Positions 42,201-49,985 of a stretch of 64,000 nt of DNA are shown in pieces (position 1 is the stretch's first letter; every line of letters starts with the position of its first letter). A program made the translations under genes and the position numbers. The notes under the pieces were generated by a model that was given only the letters and a program-made list of their open reading frames with translations, had not been told where the DNA came from and did not search any database. The stretch lies in contig JAKSMU010000001.1 of NCBI GenBank assembly GCA_024400455.1, forward strand, positions 62,001 to 126,000, in the 5' to 3' direction. This DNA is from Bacteroidales bacterium. GTDB taxonomy: Bacteria; Bacteroidota; Bacteroidia; Bacteroidales; F082.

Positions 42201-43078
42201 TCCAGCCAAGGCACTCCGTAGAAGCTGTCATCTTCGTCTACGGCAAATAATTCGTCGGATGGCAGAATTATCTTTGCTTTTCTGAGTCGCTCCAAATAGT
42301 TGCAGCGAATGTTGTGATGCTCAATTTCTTCACGCCGAGCCTTGCTCATGGCAAGGAAATCGTCTTCAATCTCCAAGCCAAGATAACGCCTGTTCAGAAG
42401 GTTGGCGGCGATGCCTGTCGTTGCGCTGCCGCTGAATGGGTCGAGTATCCAAGCGCCGGGTTTTGTCGATGCCTGAATTAGACGGGCTAACACGCCGAGA
42501 GGCTTTTGTGTGGGATGCTTGCCGCACGATTTTTCCCAAGGTGCGATGGCTGGCAACCGCCATACATCGGTCATCTGCTTGTCGTCGTTCAGCTCCTTCA
42601 TCAAGTCGTAGTTGAAGTAGTGGGGCACTTTGGGTGACTTCCTGGCCCAAATGATGAACTCGGTTGAATAGGTGAAGTAACGGCACGAAATGTTGGGCGG
42701 CGGGTTGGTCTTTGCCCAAGTAATCACATTCAGAATCTTGAATCCAAGTTTCAGCAGTTGCTGCTGTACGCTGAAGATGTTGTGATGTGTGCCCGAAATC
42801 CAGATGGTGGCGTTCTCCTTCATGTGTTCGCGCACCGAGGTGAGCCAACGCAGGTTGAAGGCATCCATTGCTTCAGGTGTGGTGGGCTTGTCCCAATCAC
42901 CCTTATCTACGCAAACCACCTTCCCGCTCTGGTAGCTGATTCCGCCGCTCGAAAGGAAATAGGGCGGATCGGCAAACACCATATCGAAGCCGAACTTGAA
43001 CTTCGACAGCGTTTCGACGCAATCACCTTTGATTAGGGTGAAATCGTTGTTGGTGGATTTGTAGAAAGATGGAATCAT
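42197..43078 (-). CDS. dpnA: DpnA-like DNA methyltransferase (beta class, second methylase of a DpnII-type system)
   Basis: 293 residues. The catalytic motif DPPY is at residues 37-40 and the AdoMet motif DPFSGSATT at 213-221, so motif order is beta class. HPTQKPLGVLARLIQAS is the conserved stretch before the AdoMet site. In the DpnII system a second methylase of this class modifies GATC in single-stranded DNA. It overlaps the endonuclease gene by 4 bases and is the last gene of the operon. Its G+C (33 of 60 bases at 42421-42480) is clearly higher than that of the other three genes, so it may have a different origin. Specificity for GATC is inferred from context. Confidence 0.85.
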   Translation of the reverse strand: MIPSFYKSTNNDFTLIKGDCVETLSKFKFGFDMVFADPPYFLSSGGISYQSGKVVCVDKGDWDKPTTPEAMDAFNLRWLTSVREHMKENATIWISGTHHNIFSVQQQLLKLGFKILNVITWAKTNPPPNISCRYFTYSTEFIIWARKSPKVPHYFNYDLMKELNDDKQMTDVWRLPAIAPWEKSCGKHPTQKPLGVLARLIQASTKPGAWILDPFSGSATTGIAANLLNRRYLGLEIEDDFLAMSKARREEIEHHNIRCNYLERLRKAKIILPSDELFAVDEDDSFYGVPWLD

Positions 43079-43905
43079 AGCCCAGTTTTCAATAATTGAA
43101 TAAAATCAGCAATATCAGTAAGATTATAAATGCTTGGAATAATATTGTAAGCCTCTTGTAGTTTATTCTTAGCACTCTTCCATCCAATTCCATCGGTAAT
43201 CCAAACAAATTCAAAGCCAGGAACGGAATTGATTTTTGGAGCAATATCAGAGTATGAACGAGCTACTTCGTTAAGTTTACTGCCGCCTCCGCTGTAAAAA
43301 TTAACCTCCATGAGATAAGTTTTCTTAGTAGTGTCAATAACAAAATCAAAACGCTTCTCGTCGTCACCTAAAACTTTTGTGATTTCTGGCCATTCGCTTG
43401 AATAAACTTCTTGACGATAGTTTATTCCTTCTTTATTAAGAATTTGCGCTACTCTTTCTTCCATGACATGCCCGCTTCTGTTCTTGCGGGCATTGGTGTC
43501 GAGGCCAGTCTCAATCCCAAATACATAATCTACCAAATCGTTTATTTTCTTCGATTGGAAGATTTCGGAAAGGCCAGTGCCATCAAGATAATCCATTACA
43601 CCGTCAATTGAGGTAAACAAAGAATTGAGCACGACGCAATTTCCAAGTTTGTCGAGAACTATCTTTTTGCCCTCGCTGCGAACGGCAATAAGGATGTCCA
43701 TTACGTTAAACGCCGTCTTGTCGCGCTTCCATATTGTCTCGACAGCTTTGCGCATGTCTTGAGCTCCGATAAGACTGTTGAGCATACAGAGGCTAAGCTT
43801 TATGTCTTCGACATTCTGCGATATTTTTTCGAAATCGCAGAAAAAATCTAATGTCTGATTTGTCTCTTGTAATTGAGATATGAACTTGTTGAAATCCTTT
43901 GCCAT
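43075..43905 (-). CDS. dpnB: DpnII/MboI-family type II restriction endonuclease
   Basis: 276 residues, the family's usual length. The C-terminal catalytic core has Asp187 in RFDFVID and Glu200 in LMEVNFYSGGGSKLNE, a PD-(D/E)XK variant with Asn202 in place of the usual Lys; ARSYSDIAP follows. The N-terminal half is helical (SLCMLNSLIGAQDMRKAVETI). DpnII enzymes cut unmethylated GATC. Strongly AT-rich (20 of 60 G+C at 43321-43380). It lies 5 bases after the PD-(D/E)XK gene and overlaps dpnA by 4, so the four genes form one transcript. Confidence 0.87.
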   Translation of the reverse strand: MAKDFNKFISQLQETNQTLDFFCDFEKISQNVEDIKLSLCMLNSLIGAQDMRKAVETIWKRDKTAFNVMDILIAVRSEGKKIVLDKLGNCVVLNSLFTSIDGVMDYLDGTGLSEIFQSKKINDLVDYVFGIETGLDTNARKNRSGHVMEERVAQILNKEGINYRQEVYSSEWPEITKVLGDDEKRFDFVIDTTKKTYLMEVNFYSGGGSKLNEVARSYSDIAPKINSVPGFEFVWITDGIGWKSAKNKLQEAYNIIPSIYNLTDIADFIQLLKTGL

Positions 43906-43910
43906 TGTGT

Positions 43911-44990
43911 TTAATCAATAAGATTAACGAACGAATTTAGTTCGATTGAGTACATTTTGATTTTATTTGAAAATGTGTTTGAAATTTTTGACCGTTTTAT
44001 TCTTGCTATTTGTGGAGCAATAATATAAACTGAAACTTGTTCAAATTCTTCTTCTGTTGTGATTGATTTCAGCCATTTTAAATATCTTGTCACTTGCTCA
44101 TATGCGGAAGCCATGGCTTTATCTTTTTTAAGTTCAATTACAACATTGGGAATCGTGCCGTGTTTAATGGGTTTTGTCAAGCTATAAAGGCAGATGTCAG
44201 CCCTATCCATTTCTGCAGGTTTAAAGGGAGAAATAGGCACTTGACGGCACAATATATAATCATCAGTTAGAAAAGATGTAAAGGGTTTTAGTGAAGATAA
44301 AATTGTGAATTCAAGTTGTGCTTCGTTTAATAATTTATCATCAATAGAAGCAAGACCTTCGTAAAAGACTGTTTCTTTACCTTTTTTGTCAATTTCTCCA
44401 CATCCCTCAAACTGAATGTTTTTTTCACTTTCTGCGATAAGATTTTGGAGGGTTGAAACTTCTCCAGGAGTTAAGGTGCAGAAGCCCATACCTTGCATGC
44501 TATTCGATGGTAATGGATAAGGATATTTGCCTAGCTCAAAGTACAAGTCGTCTGATGAAATGTACTTGCCTGTGTTATCGTTTGTGGTAAATTGAAACAT
44601 AAATGGCTGAGCTTTTTTACCTCCATCTTTTGTGATTCTGAATACCCCAGGTGTTTCTGTTTCAATGTACTTCTTGCGTACAGACTCGTCCCAAAATAGT
44701 TCAGCATTAGCTTTTCTGCCAAGAGGACTATTCTGCCCGTTAATAAAAAATGAGCCAATGTTCTTGTTGCCGAATATTTTCCCTCCATATACAATCTTTC
44801 GCTTTAAAAAGAAGAAGACATCGGTTCCTTCTCTGCTGCAGGCATAATCTGCAAGAATTGCATAATGTTTACTTTGTGGAGATGGCTTTTCTGCCATTAC
44901 AGGAGTCATGAGGAATCCATATACACCTTTGTCAAGATATAATTTCAAGGATTCTTCATCATATAGTGCTATAAATAGACCGCCTGTCAT
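43911..44990 (-). CDS. Putative PD-(D/E)XK nuclease (NucS/RecB-like) embedded in the DpnII operon
   Basis: 359 residues. The C-terminal ~140 residues carry a nuclease core: NEAQLEF (Glu223), RADICLY with Asp265, VVIELKKDKA with Glu286-x-Lys288, and a downstream YEQVTRYLKWL with Gln299, the QxxxY motif of RecB/NucS-like nucleases. The N-terminal ~80 residues (VYGFLM, HYAILADYACSREGTDVFFF, KIVYGGKIFG) resemble the start of EVE/PUA-like base-reading domains, though weakly. It sits between dpnM (21 bases) and the endonuclease (5 bases), and classical DpnII operons have no gene here. Candidate roles are a second restriction nuclease, a type-IV-like activity, or a regulator. AT-rich like its two neighbours. 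Confidence 0.6.
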   Translation of the reverse strand: MTGGLFIALYDEESLKLYLDKGVYGFLMTPVMAEKPSPQSKHYAILADYACSREGTDVFFFLKRKIVYGGKIFGNKNIGSFFINGQNSPLGRKANAELFWDESVRKKYIETETPGVFRITKDGGKKAQPFMFQFTTNDNTGKYISSDDLYFELGKYPYPLPSNSMQGMGFCTLTPGEVSTLQNLIAESEKNIQFEGCGEIDKKGKETVFYEGLASIDDKLLNEAQLEFTILSSLKPFTSFLTDDYILCRQVPISPFKPAEMDRADICLYSLTKPIKHGTIPNVVIELKKDKAMASAYEQVTRYLKWLKSITTEEEFEQVSVYIIAPQIARIKRSKISNTFSNKIKMYSIELNSFVNLID

Positions 44991-45011
44991 AATTGTTTAG
45001 TTAAAATTGTG

Positions 45012-46007
45012 TCAAACGTTTGCTTCTCCATGATTTGAGATGTTATACTCAACTCTACTTTCTGCAACATAGCTGGAATTATGTTGTATGTTGTAAAAGT
45101 GAGTGTTGGCTTTAGTTTCCTCGTAGTTGTGAACAAGTATTTCTGTCAATTTTCCTCGTTTAGCAGGATTGGAATTGATGCTTCTTGAAGCCCATACCCG
45201 TTCGATGTGATAAAATCCGTAAAGTACATCAAAGAAGTTGTCTTTTTCATCCTTTCCTTTGCAGTCTGAATTACTTAGCATGAATTTATAACCAGCATCG
45301 TTGATTCGGTCGCAATATGCTTTAAGTCGAATTTGTGCGTCATCATTGAATGATTCCTTGGCGTAGTCATTGAAACTGGATGTGTTGCTGAGCGGACGAT
45401 ATGGCGGGTCGAAATAGAATAGCGTATTTCCTTCAGCATGATGGAAAGTTGCTTCAAAGTCGTCTGTCATTATCTCCACGCGTTTTAACAGTTCGCTGTC
45501 TTCACGAATGGTTTTTTCATCGAAGATTTGAGGATTGGTATATTTACCGAATGGCACATTAAAAAGACCTTTCTTGTTTACTCGGTAAAGCCCATTGAAA
45601 CATGTCCTATTGAGAAAGAAGAACTTAGTCGTATTTTCTATTGGGTCAAGGTTTTTCTCGTTGTAGCGGTCTCGTGCAGAAAGAAAGAATTCTTTGCGCT
45701 CATCTTCTGTACGTAGGGCCTTGTAAGCATTTTGAATGTCGTGTAATGATGTGATTAGTTTTTCTGGATAATCTCTAACAGTGCGGTAACAAGTCATCAA
45801 ATCGGGATTAATATCATTGATGACAGCGTGACAGATGTTAGGATATCGCTGCAACATGTAAAAGAGCATGGCTCCACCTCCTACAAAAGGTTCGATATAT
45901 GTTGCCCTATCCCAATTATCAAAGTCAGCTGGCAGCAATGCGTCCAGTTGTTCAATGAGTTGCGTCTTTCCTCCAACCCACTTGATAAATGGTTTTGCTT
46001 TCGTCAT
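45012..46007 (-). CDS. dpnM: Dam-family DNA adenine methyltransferase (DpnM-like)
   Basis: 331 residues. Alpha-class N6-adenine methylase: AdoMet motif with FIKWVGGKTQLI and YIEPFVGGGAMLFY (residues 37-50), the fold marker NRTCFNGLYRVNKKGLFNVPFG, and the catalytic DPPY at 200-203. The C-terminal target-binding part includes FMLSNSDCKG and VWASRSINSNPAKRGKLTEILV, the usual Dam ending, plus a ~35-residue extension. It should methylate adenine in GATC. First gene of the restriction-modification operon; the secreted-protein gene upstream ends 26 bases before its start. Confidence 0.92.
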   Translation of the reverse strand: MTKAKPFIKWVGGKTQLIEQLDALLPADFDNWDRATYIEPFVGGGAMLFYMLQRYPNICHAVINDINPDLMTCYRTVRDYPEKLITSLHDIQNAYKALRTEDERKEFFLSARDRYNEKNLDPIENTTKFFFLNRTCFNGLYRVNKKGLFNVPFGKYTNPQIFDEKTIREDSELLKRVEIMTDDFEATFHHAEGNTLFYFDPPYRPLSNTSSFNDYAKESFNDDAQIRLKAYCDRINDAGYKFMLSNSDCKGKDEKDNFFDVLYGFYHIERVWASRSINSNPAKRGKLTEILVHNYEETKANTHFYNIQHNSSYVAESRVEYNISNHGEANV

Positions 46008-46033
46008 TTATATAAATGTGTTAATTCCAAAAT

Positions 46034-46582
46034 CTATAAATCCTCGCCATCGGCTTGATTGTACAAATTATCGTAAAACATCAAGATTCTGTAAGAGCCG
46101 TATTTTTCGTCAATCATGAACCATACTGATTTATTCGAATCAGGCAGCCCGTTTTCATCTGTTTGGTAAAATGCAGCTTGATAGCGTTTGTTGTGTACGG
46201 CCATTTCATAAGAAATGTCTTCGTTTTCTGAAAGGCTTTGATTGGGCATTCCGAAGTATTTTGAATTTCGTTCGAATTGACCGCATAGGGTGTTAAATCG
46301 GATTTTTATATCTGTTTCTGTTGAATAGTTCGCATCAAAAACAGCAATTCTATATACTTTGTTATTGTTGGTTACAATGAAAACTTCAACATTTTTCCCA
46401 TTGAATTCACCTTTAAAAGAATCCGAAAATGAGTTGTGCTCAAATCCCTTGCCAATTAATTTTTGTTTCATTTCTGGCTTGTAGCCATCGACGGGAATAC
46501 CTAAGAATTTTGTAACATCGTTTTGCGCATTTACGGCTACAGCCATCATCAATGCAAATAAAATGGAAAAGAACTTTTTCAT
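46034..46582 (-). CDS. Exported hypothetical protein
   Basis: 182 residues with signal peptide MKKFFSILFALMMAVAVNAQ. The mature part starts DVTKFLGIPVDGYKPEMKQK and alternates strands and short helices, with AVFDANYSTETDIKIRFNTL and a C-terminal YGSYRILMFYDN. Similar small exported proteins with the phrase FLGIPVDG are frequent in Bacteroidales; function unknown. A TATTTTTG box lies upstream (minus strand, 46627-46634). It precedes the methylase gene by 26 bases, so readthrough into the restriction operon is possible. Confidence 0.7.
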   Translation of the reverse strand: MKKFFSILFALMMAVAVNAQNDVTKFLGIPVDGYKPEMKQKLIGKGFEHNSFSDSFKGEFNGKNVEVFIVTNNNKVYRIAVFDANYSTETDIKIRFNTLCGQFERNSKYFGMPNQSLSENEDISYEMAVHNKRYQAAFYQTDENGLPDSNKSVWFMIDEKYGSYRILMFYDNLYNQADGEDL

Positions 46583-46626
46583 ATTGCTTATTTATTTTGT
46601 TAGTCTGACATACCTTTTTAATCCTA

Positions 46627-46634
46627 CAAAAATA
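46627..46634 (-). promoter_or_regulatory. -7 box (TATTTTTG, minus) of the exported-protein gene
   Basis: CAAAAATA on the plus strand, 44 bases before the ATG at 46582. It may also drive the restriction-modification operon, for which no clearer promoter is seen. Confidence 0.5.
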
Positions 46635-46747
46635 ATGTTTTTTTGATTCCTTATAATAATTATGTGTTCTTCTACACAAAAAAATAGTGTTTTCTGAAAT
46701 TTTAGTAGATTTTTTTTAGTGAAATGGCGGAGAATATTCATTTTGCG

Positions 46748-47674
46748 CTAATGTTCATGCGATTTTTTGTCTATGTTGATTAGAAATTTAGTATCATATT
46801 CTTTGATATAGCTGACGAGTTCGGGGCAGTCCACAATCTCGATGTCGCTGGCCAGCCCGATGACGAAACGTCCCACGCCGCGGTAGTCGGCCACGAAGGT
46901 GTCGAGGAGCCAGTGGGTGGCGTCGAGGGGCTGCGTGTCGCGCTCGGCAAGCGGATATTCCTCGATGAGCAGGCTGTAGGCCATCACGCCCAAGCGCAGC
47001 CGCACATGGTGACGGTCGTAGCCCGTCATGCGGAATACGTCGGTGTGCCCCATGCGGTGGCTGCGGCCATGCGCCCACGGGACGTCGAGCACCTCGGCCT
47101 TGCCGATGCGTGCCGTCTTAAAGGTCTTGTTCAGGCCGTCGTCGAGGTCGTAGCACCACACCTCGGCATAGTTCACCGTGAAGCCAAAAGGCTCCACATG
47201 CCGGTCGCGCACCGACTGCGAGTTGGTGGAGGCGTAGTCGTGGAAGACCACCTGACGGTGCTCCTTGATGGCACTCACGATGGCGCTCACATTGCTGGCG
47301 TTCTTCGTCTTGATGGTGCACTCGGGCAGCCCAAGGCTGTCGAACAGCAGGCTCAGCTTGCTGCGCAGGTTCTCCTTGAAAAGCGTGTCGCCATGGATGG
47401 CATCGATCGACTGGTAGAGCACATGCGCTTCTTCCTCGCTGAGGCGCAGTATGTTGTTGAGGTATTGCTTGTCCTTCGAAGGCAGACGGTAACGCTGGTT
47501 CTCCATGATGATGACGAGCCGCGCCCTCCTGAGGTCGTCGAGGTAACGGTAGACGCTCGATGGCGATGCGTCAAGCAGTTCCGAAAGCTCCTTCACGCTA
47601 TAGGCGTTGCCCGATGCCAGAATCTGTATCAGGTTCAGCTCCTTGATGATTTTTGGGTTGTCGTTGTTGTCCAT
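46748..47674 (-). CDS. WYL-domain transcriptional regulator
   Basis: 308 residues. An N-terminal winged helix (NLIQILASGNAYSVKELSELLD, SPSSVYRYLDDLRRARLV) precedes a WYL domain (~residues 130-210: SAIKEHRQVVFHDYASTNS, VEPFGFTVNYAEVWCYDLD) and a WCX-type C-terminal part (RLRLGVMAYSLLIEEYPLAE). Such regulators bind ligands or single-stranded DNA and often sit beside defence loci. It is markedly GC-rich (35 of 60 at 47221-47280) in AT-rich surroundings. A TATCTTTG box (minus) is at 47783-47790, leaving a ~100-base leader. Confidence 0.82.
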   Translation of the reverse strand: MDNNDNPKIIKELNLIQILASGNAYSVKELSELLDASPSSVYRYLDDLRRARLVIIMENQRYRLPSKDKQYLNNILRLSEEEAHVLYQSIDAIHGDTLFKENLRSKLSLLFDSLGLPECTIKTKNASNVSAIVSAIKEHRQVVFHDYASTNSQSVRDRHVEPFGFTVNYAEVWCYDLDDGLNKTFKTARIGKAEVLDVPWAHGRSHRMGHTDVFRMTGYDRHHVRLRLGVMAYSLLIEEYPLAERDTQPLDATHWLLDTFVADYRGVGRFVIGLASDIEIVDCPELVSYIKEYDTKFLINIDKKSHEH

Positions 47675-47782
47675 GACCTTGCTGTTGTTTATCAGACGCC
47701 TGAAAAAGAAAAAATACTACTTGTCTTTGAATCATAGGATTGGCATCTTGCCGCAGAAGGCGAAAATGCTTCCTAACTGCCA

Positions 47783-47790
47783 CAAAGATA
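47783..47790 (-). promoter_or_regulatory. -7 box (TATCTTTG, minus) of the WYL regulator gene
   Basis: CAAAGATA on the plus strand, ~109 bases before the ATG. Confidence 0.5.
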
Positions 47791-48566
47791 GGCAATTCTG
47801 CCGAAAATGCAAAATTTATGGCGTTTTTTTTCTGGAAACTATATGCCTGATGACAAAGTGCTTTCGTTGTTTTTGTCTCTGCCGACAGGTAAAGAGGCGG
47901 CAAAAACGAAACCGGCAGAGGCTGTGGCTTCAGACACCAGATGTTAAATGTTAAAACGTTAAACGTTAAATTAGACCTCACAACAGTTGTTGCATCTTGC
48001 GTTAAAACGATAAATCAATACTGATTTTCGCGTGCGCGCGATATATATATGTATTTATCGAGATTAAAGAGAAGGGTAGGGAAGAGAATAAGGTAAGGGG
48101 CTAAAATCCAGAGAAATGAATTATGTTGTCGCATGTCGAAAAACCTTATTTTAACAATTTAACATTTAACATTTAACACCTCTCCTGGACTTTGCTCCTC
48201 CCAAGACCCCAGGCTTTCATCAGCCTTCAAAAGGGGAAATTTTTGTTTTCTAACTAGAGCGCAAAATTTCTCTAACTAGAAAACAAAATTAGGGTACTTT
48301 ATTCATGGTGGCATAATGAGTTTTTTGCTAATCTCATAGACCCTCGGCGAAGCCAAGGAATGCGCGAAGCGGATTCCCTATTCGTGAGGATTAGTAATAT
48401 TCGCGGTCGAAAAAAAGACATCATGGTCACATTTAGGTAGGAGTTTTCCTGCCGGACGCAGAGGAAAGACCGCGAATCTGGCGAATTGTGCGAAATCGAA
48501 GATTGGCTACGCCGAATTTACATTTCAACGTAGTTAATGGGGTTGGCAGACATTCGCTTGATTAGC
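47791..48566. repeat. Gene-free region with inverted repeats
   Basis: No gene is visible over about 780 bases. GTTAAATGTTAAA at 47943-47955 is inverted as TTTAACATTTAAC at 48158-48170. CGATAAAT (48008-48015) is inverted as ATTTATCG (48053-48060) around a GCGTGCGCGCG-ATATATATAT tract. TTTTGTTTTCTA (48241-48252) is inverted as TAGAAAACAAAA (48277-48288). CTCGGCGAAGCCAAGGAATG begins a 32-base element at 48343-48374 that recurs at 48995-49026. Sequence at 48453-48538 recurs inverted near 37.76 kb. Confidence 0.7.
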
Positions 48567-48995
48567 TTAATATGCGATCAAATTGTCCCAAGCTGCTGCA
48601 GTATGATGCTTTTGTCGAAACCCAGCCTTCTCATGCTGCATCAGCCTTCGGTCAATGCGGTCTTCCATCTGTATCTATTTGTCGTTAATAGAATATCCCT
48701 TTAATAGATAATCTTTCAACACACCATTCGCCCATTGGCGGAAACGCGTGCCTCGTTGCGATTTCACACGATAACCTACGGAAATAATGACGTCAAGATT
48801 GTAGAATGACACTATTCGGTTCACTTTACGTTCGCCTTCGGATTGAACTGTCAAGTAATCCTTGACGGTTGCTTCCTTCCGAAGTTCCCCTTCCTTAAAG
48901 ATGTTGTTGATGTGAAGGCTAACATTTTGCTTGGTGGTTTGAAAAAGGATTGTCATTTGTTGCTTGCCGGACGTGAGCGGCATTTTCATAGGCAC
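48567..48995 (-). pseudogene. RhuM-family protein, decayed and truncated
   Basis: The minus strand encodes the N-terminal RhuM domain: ILFQTTKQNVSLHINNIFKE, GEL, YNLDVIISVGYRVKSQRGTR, FRQWANGVLKDYLLKGYSIN. A TAG at 48675-48677 then interrupts the frame, which continues in phase with IQMEDRIDRRLMQHEKAGF, a typical RhuM continuation, to a TAA at 48567-48569. The first ~15 residues and the C-terminal ~150-200 residues are missing. Its 5' end coincides with a dispersed repeat starting at 48995. RhuM proteins were first noted in a Salmonella pathogenicity island and are common in mobile regions; this copy cannot make the full protein. Confidence 0.8.
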
Positions 48996-49026
48996 TCAAC
49001 GAAGTCAAGGAATGCGCGAAGCGGTT
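48995..49026. repeat. Second copy of a ~32-base dispersed element
   Basis: CTCAACGAAGTCAAGGAATG and the following GCGCGAAGCGG match 48343-48374 (CTCGGCGAAGCCAAGGAATG...) with a few changes. It abuts the broken 5' end of the RhuM pseudogene. Confidence 0.75.
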
Positions 49027-49063
49027 TAGCAATACGATACAAAATCATGACAAAAAATAAGAT

Positions 49064-49525
49064 TTATCTTCGCAAGCGACCTTCTTCTTCTTTTTCAAGT
49101 ATCGCATGTGTGGTGCCTTCTACCTCCTCGAAACGATAATAAAAATCAATGTAATGGTAAATGAAAGGTTTTGTTGATTCGATGGTAGCCATTCTTTCTT
49201 TTAGTTTTTCGCCTGGCAATGGTTTGACAAGCTGACAAAACCTATTCAAATAGTCTTCACTCGGCGTATTTATCACGCCATCTGTTGTAGAATGATTCCG
49301 AACATGATACTCAACATGATAAGCCTTATAATATAAATTATGCCTGAAGAACCTTCTCTTATAAGGCAGTTTTGCCGGATGATTATCAAACCATTTCTCA
49401 AAGGTTCTGCCTCCCTCATTGTAGCTTGACCAATTAGGTATTCTTGGGATAGCTGCATCTTTTTTTCGATAAACGCATTCTCCTTCTGCGCATATTATTA
49501 CATCTATGTGATAATAAACAGACAT
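49064..49525 (-). CDS. Hypothetical protein
   Basis: 153 residues, basic, no signal peptide. It contains NWSSYNEGGRTFEKWFDNHP, YKRRFFRHNLYYKAYHVEYH and a Glu/Arg-rich end. I do not recognise a family. The start is supported by a TATCTTTG box on the minus strand at 49575-49582, 50 bases upstream. It lies between the RhuM pseudogene and rpsU, with no partner gene. Confidence 0.6.
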   Translation of the reverse strand: MSVYYHIDVIICAEGECVYRKKDAAIPRIPNWSSYNEGGRTFEKWFDNHPAKLPYKRRFFRHNLYYKAYHVEYHVRNHSTTDGVINTPSEDYLNRFCQLVKPLPGEKLKERMATIESTKPFIYHYIDFYYRFEEVEGTTHAILEKEEEGRLRR

Positions 49526-49574
49526 AATGTAAGTGACGGTTATTTATAAAACGACATATTCGGCTTCGACACCG

Positions 49575-49582
49575 CAAAGATA
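49575..49582 (-). promoter_or_regulatory. -7 box (TATCTTTG, minus) of the hypothetical gene
   Basis: CAAAGATA on the plus strand, 50 bases before the ATG at 49525. Confidence 0.5.
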
Positions 49583-49667
49583 AATAATTAATCCTTATGG
49601 CCTTGCTGCGTAAATCCCTATTTGCCGGGCGCAGATGATCGTTTTTTTCAAAAAAATGAGAAAAACA

Positions 49668-49697
49668 TTGTGCGCATTTGAAAAAGTTGTACTTTTG
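49668..49697 (+). promoter_or_regulatory. rpsU promoter
   Basis: TTG at 49668-49670, a 19-base spacer and TACTTTTG at 49690-49697. This is the best-spaced Bacteroidota promoter in the window. The rpsU ATG follows at 49755, after an AGAAGGAAG ribosome-binding stretch. Confidence 0.75.
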
Positions 49698-49754
49698 CAC
49701 CCTCAAAAATAAGTTTTTTATTATTAACCATTTAAAAGAAGGAAGTGTTTTAAA

Positions 49755-49952
49755 ATGATTATTGTTCCTGTAAAAGAAGGCGAAAGCATCGACAGAGCTT
49801 TGAAGCGCTACAAGAGAAAGTATGAAAAGACCGGCGTCGTGAAAGAATTGCGCGAACGTCAGAAATTCACCAAGCCATCAGTGTTGAAGCGTGCTGCTCA
49901 CATGAAGGCTGTCTATGTGCAGAAACTCCGTGACGCTGAAGAGAATATGTAA
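49755..49952 (+). CDS. rpsU: 30S ribosomal protein S21
   Basis: 65 residues, the full family length. MIIVPVKEGESIDRALKRYK and the Arg/Lys-rich helix (ELRERQKFTKPSVLKRAA) are diagnostic. S21 binds the 30S platform near the 3' end of 16S rRNA and helps initiation. It has its own promoter and a strong terminator, and is followed by xerC and hpf as in other Bacteroidales. Confidence 0.96.
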   Translation: MIIVPVKEGESIDRALKRYKRKYEKTGVVKELRERQKFTKPSVLKRAAHMKAVYVQKLRDAEENM

Positions 49953-49985
49953 TTCTCCCCTCGTAGGAAAATAATTTTTTTAGGG

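Noticed and set aside
46913..47737. 274-codon plus-strand frame opposite the WYL regulator
   Set aside because: An artefact of the high G+C of that gene; the minus-strand product has clear winged-helix and WYL motifs.
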